Positions 62,117-64,000 of a stretch of 64,000 nt of DNA are shown here, one piece after another. The position numbers and the translations under genes were made by a program. The stretch's first letter is position 1. Every line of letters starts with the position of its first letter. This DNA is from Syntrophaceae bacterium (GTDB taxonomy: Bacteria > Desulfobacterota > Syntrophia > Syntrophales > Smithellaceae): assembly GCA_016927935.1 (NCBI GenBank), contig JAFGLS010000190.1:1-64000 (forward strand). Direction: 5' to 3'. The notes beneath the pieces are model-generated. The model saw nothing but the letters and a program-made list of their open reading frames with translations. It searched no databases and had not been told where the DNA came from.

Positions 62117-62872
62117 ATGATTACCATTGGTGGAAGAGCCCATAACCTTGACGAGACACTTGCCGCCTGCGAGCTGGGACTTCCGTTTATCGAAATTTCG
62201 CTGGATGATCCCGTAACAGTTTCCGGATGGATGCCAAAGCTTCTGGAGCTGAAAAATGACCGCGGCATAATCTTCCTCGCGCACTATCCCAACGAGGATA
62301 ATCCGTTTGACGTAGCCATTCTTCGGGATAAGTTTGTGCCCCGTATTAAAGCGCTCATGGATTTATCCAGACAACTGGGCATCCAGAAAGCCACTCTGCA
62401 TTTCTGGATAGACAAGCGCTGGGCTTCGGCGGAACTCATAAGCGGCAAGCTGGAAATTCTCTCGCGCATCGTGCACTATGGCAATGATTCCGGCATCATG
62501 GTCTGCATAGAAAACTTAAGCGAACGCGCCGACAGTTTCGCTCCCGCCTTTGAAGCCATTCCCGATTTGAAAATGACGCTTGATATCGGACACGCCCAGC
62601 TTCTCGCCAGGCAGAACACATCATTTCGCTTCATCGAGGAGCACTTTTCCCGCATCGCGCATATTCATGTTCACGACAACCGCGGCGGAACAGGCGTCAA
62701 GGATGACCTTCATTTACCTCTCGGCGAAGGCTTAGTCGATTATCAGAAAATTTTAAAATCTCTTCTGGATAAAGGCTATGACTCGACAATCACGATGGAA
62801 GTAAAAATCAAAGACATGCCCAGGACCAAACAAATCCTTGACGACTACCTGCGCAACGCGCACATTATCTAA
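62117..62872 (+). CDS. Sugar phosphate isomerase/epimerase-like TIM-barrel protein
   Basis: The 251-residue protein has the xylose-isomerase-like TIM barrel: CELGLPFIEISLDDP near 18, FLAHYPNEDNPFDVA near 50, VCIENLSERADSFAP near 135 and LTLDIGHAQLLA-like MTLDIGHAQLLAR near 158. Metal ligands are in HIHVHDNRGGTGVKDDLHLPLGEG near 190 and MEVKIKD near 232. The substrate is not clear. The start is the ATG at 62117: a longer frame from 62078 would translate the end of the repeat. No clear ribosome site is visible, since the repeat lies in the usual place. Confidence 0.85.
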   Translation: MITIGGRAHNLDETLAACELGLPFIEISLDDPVTVSGWMPKLLELKNDRGIIFLAHYPNEDNPFDVAILRDKFVPRIKALMDLSRQLGIQKATLHFWIDKRWASAELISGKLEILSRIVHYGNDSGIMVCIENLSERADSFAPAFEAIPDLKMTLDIGHAQLLARQNTSFRFIEEHFSRIAHIHVHDNRGGTGVKDDLHLPLGEGLVDYQKILKSLLDKGYDSTITMEVKIKDMPRTKQILDDYLRNAHII

Positions 62873-62874
62873 GG

Positions 62875-63747
62875 CTATTTTATACCCAGAAAATCGGCGA
62901 GCTGATCGTTAAACTCCTCCGGCGCTTCCTGTTGTACCCAATGCCCGCAATTTTTGACAATGTAAAAATCAAAATCGCTATCAACGAGGTTCCTGAGGGC
63001 CAGACCCCGCTCTATATTCAGTGATCTATCGGTATTTCCCCAGATTACTTTAACCGGGCACTTAATGCGGCCTGCTTTGAATCTGCCCGCCGCTATTTCG
63101 AAAAAAGCCCAGCGCCCTGCCCTGTAATAATTGACTCCGCCTCTAAGCCCAGACTGCCTTAGCACATCCTTCCAGTTCTTTATGACATCCTCGGTGAAGA
63201 CTTCTTTTCTCACAACGTATATTTTCATCAATACTTCCAGGAAAAAATAGTTTGCGGCTGATAAGAATATTTCCGTCATCCATGGTATCTGGTTGGCATA
63301 AATATACCAGCTCTTTAAAATCTGGCGCAGGCTTCTTTTCCTGAGCAATGCATCGTAAAAATCAACAATATGCAGGGAATTAGACCAGACCAGCTTGGAG
63401 ACCGTCTCCGGGTATGTCTCGCAGTAATGAATGGCTATCACCGCTCCCCAGTCATGCGCAACAATAACCGCCTTTTCATATCCCAGGGCTTCTATCAGAC
63501 ATTTGATATCCTTCATCAGTACCGGAAGCCTGTAATCGGCTACTTTTCTCGGAGCGTCCGTTTGACCGTAGCCGCGCATATCGGGAACGACAACCTTGAA
63601 AGCTTTGGCCAGCAGCGGTACCTGATTGCGCCAGGAATGACGGGTATCCGGAAAGCCATGCAGACAGAGGCACAGCGGCCCCTCCCCTGCCGTTATGCAG
63701 TGAAACCTGATGCCATTGGCATTGATGAATATACTTTTGCTTTCCAT
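62875..63747 (-). CDS. Alpha/beta-fold hydrolase (epoxide hydrolase/haloalkane dehalogenase type)
   Basis: The 290-residue protein shows the oxyanion HGFPDTRHSWRNQ near residue 30, VVPDMRGYGQTDAP near 55, the nucleophile in VIVAHDWGAVIAIHY near 98 (Asp, which favours epoxide hydrolase or dehalogenase over esterase), the acid in VIWGNTDRSLNIE near 240, and the His in NCGHWVQQEAP near 265. A helical cap lies between. The substrate is unknown. GGGAG precedes the ATG. It follows the beta-propeller gene by 33 bp and is probably in its operon. It is convergent with the TIM-barrel gene (2 bp gap). Confidence 0.9.
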   Translation of the reverse strand: MESKSIFINANGIRFHCITAGEGPLCLCLHGFPDTRHSWRNQVPLLAKAFKVVVPDMRGYGQTDAPRKVADYRLPVLMKDIKCLIEALGYEKAVIVAHDWGAVIAIHYCETYPETVSKLVWSNSLHIVDFYDALLRKRSLRQILKSWYIYANQIPWMTEIFLSAANYFFLEVLMKIYVVRKEVFTEDVIKNWKDVLRQSGLRGGVNYYRAGRWAFFEIAAGRFKAGRIKCPVKVIWGNTDRSLNIERGLALRNLVDSDFDFYIVKNCGHWVQQEAPEEFNDQLADFLGIK

Positions 63748-63780
63748 TTTTCTCCCGCGTTCGTTGTTTATGTTTAATCA

Positions 63781-64000
63781 TCACTTATTGATAATTCGCG
63801 ACGGCTGATCAGGCAAAGTTATTTCCCTGCTTGTACCGTCTTTAACCTTATAAATCACAATATTATTTATATTTTGTTTGGGCTCTTGTATAACTGCTAT
63901 AAATTCACCGTTGAAAGAAACAGCCACATCCCATATCCTTGCATTGAGATGTGTGATTTGTCTATGATTTCCACTCGATGAATATTGATAAAATTGCCAT
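63781..64000 (-). CDS. C-terminus of a beta-propeller (WD40/TolB-like) protein, partial
   Basis: The minus-strand frame is open from the window edge to a TGA at 63781-63783. The ~73 residues read as beta-propeller blades: ITHLNARIWDVAVSFNGEFI and AVIQEPKQ, then IVIYKVKDGTSREITLP, ending RIINK. The rest of the gene is outside the window, and the family is inferred from this blade pattern. It lies just upstream of the alpha/beta hydrolase gene on the same strand and may be cotranscribed. Confidence 0.6.
   Translation of the reverse strand, partial: WQFYQYSSSGNHRQITHLNARIWDVAVSFNGEFIAVIQEPKQNINNIVIYKVKDGTSREITLPDQPSRIINK

Overview
The window looks like a chromosomal segment of an anaerobic, Gram-negative, moderately AT-rich deltaproteobacterium (Desulfobacterota), most likely of the Syntrophales (Syntrophus/Smithella) kind. 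This is an inference from gene content. LPS-transport and Kdo genes show an outer membrane. The ptsN-rapZ-hpf-rpoN-lptB-lptA-lptC-kdsC-kdsA and cmk-rpsA-sppA-ihfB orders are typical of deltaproteobacteria. An oxygen-sensitive NrdD/NrdG pair, rubrerythrin, and a glutaredoxin paired with ferredoxin:thioredoxin reductase point to anaerobic life. No rRNA, tRNA, CRISPR array, prophage or intact insertion sequence was recognised.

Layout. 1-1110: the end of a molybdopterin oxidoreductase, then a decayed AraC regulator abutting the tail of a REP-associated (IS200-like) transposase. 1.3-8.5 kb: an EF-G-like GTPase, mog, a minus-strand group (Mut7-C, LapA, HIT, phosphoesterase), ligA and acylphosphatase. 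8.6-14.4 kb (minus): coaBC, uracil-DNA glycosylase, NfeD, slipin, a small membrane protein and an aminotransferase. 14.9-16.2 kb: an M23 endopeptidase. 16.4-26.3 kb (minus): the nitrogen-PTS/sigma-54/LPS-transport/Kdo block, a large TPR protein and XerD. 26.4-31.2 kb (plus): rpiB, a methyltransferase, a NUDIX fusion, a nitroreductase, a foreign-looking small membrane ORF, the Grx-FTR pair and a sigma-region-4-only protein. 31.3-35.8 kb (minus): cmk-rpsA-sppA-ihfB-enoyl-CoA hydratase. 35.9-41.9 kb (plus): an M48/TPR protease, an FmdB-like protein, adk, lepA and hemW. 42.0-47.8 kb (minus): nrdG, nrdD, a second EF-G and a GerMN protein. 48.4-64 kb: rubrerythrin, mscL, an HD phosphohydrolase, DUF1385, LysM and lytic transglycosylase proteins, a PP-loop tRNA-thiolation-like protein, DUF4301, nadA, RidA, a HEAT-repeat protein, a TIM-barrel isomerase, an alpha/beta hydrolase and a beta-propeller fragment.

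Most genes are housekeeping: translation, envelope biogenesis and proteolysis, anaerobic deoxynucleotide supply, NAD and CoA synthesis, DNA repair. The most striking non-coding feature is a family of mosaic, palindromic intergenic repeats at about 17 places. Many carry TGAGACTC-type ends, AATCCCGAT/ATCGGGATT palindromes and GC-rich ATTATCCC...GGGGATAATTC hairpins. They repeatedly abut or supply stop codons, and in one case supply a ribosome-binding site. The transposase tail at 924-1013 suggests, but does not prove, how they spread. Other points of note are a textbook pair of NrdR boxes on a sigma-70 promoter before nrdD, a potentially structured RNA between xerD and the TPR gene, a NUDIX-RsbRD_N-like fusion, and the sigma-region-4-only protein. 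I did not find a clearly new multi-gene system. All calls rest on reading the sequence without database searches.
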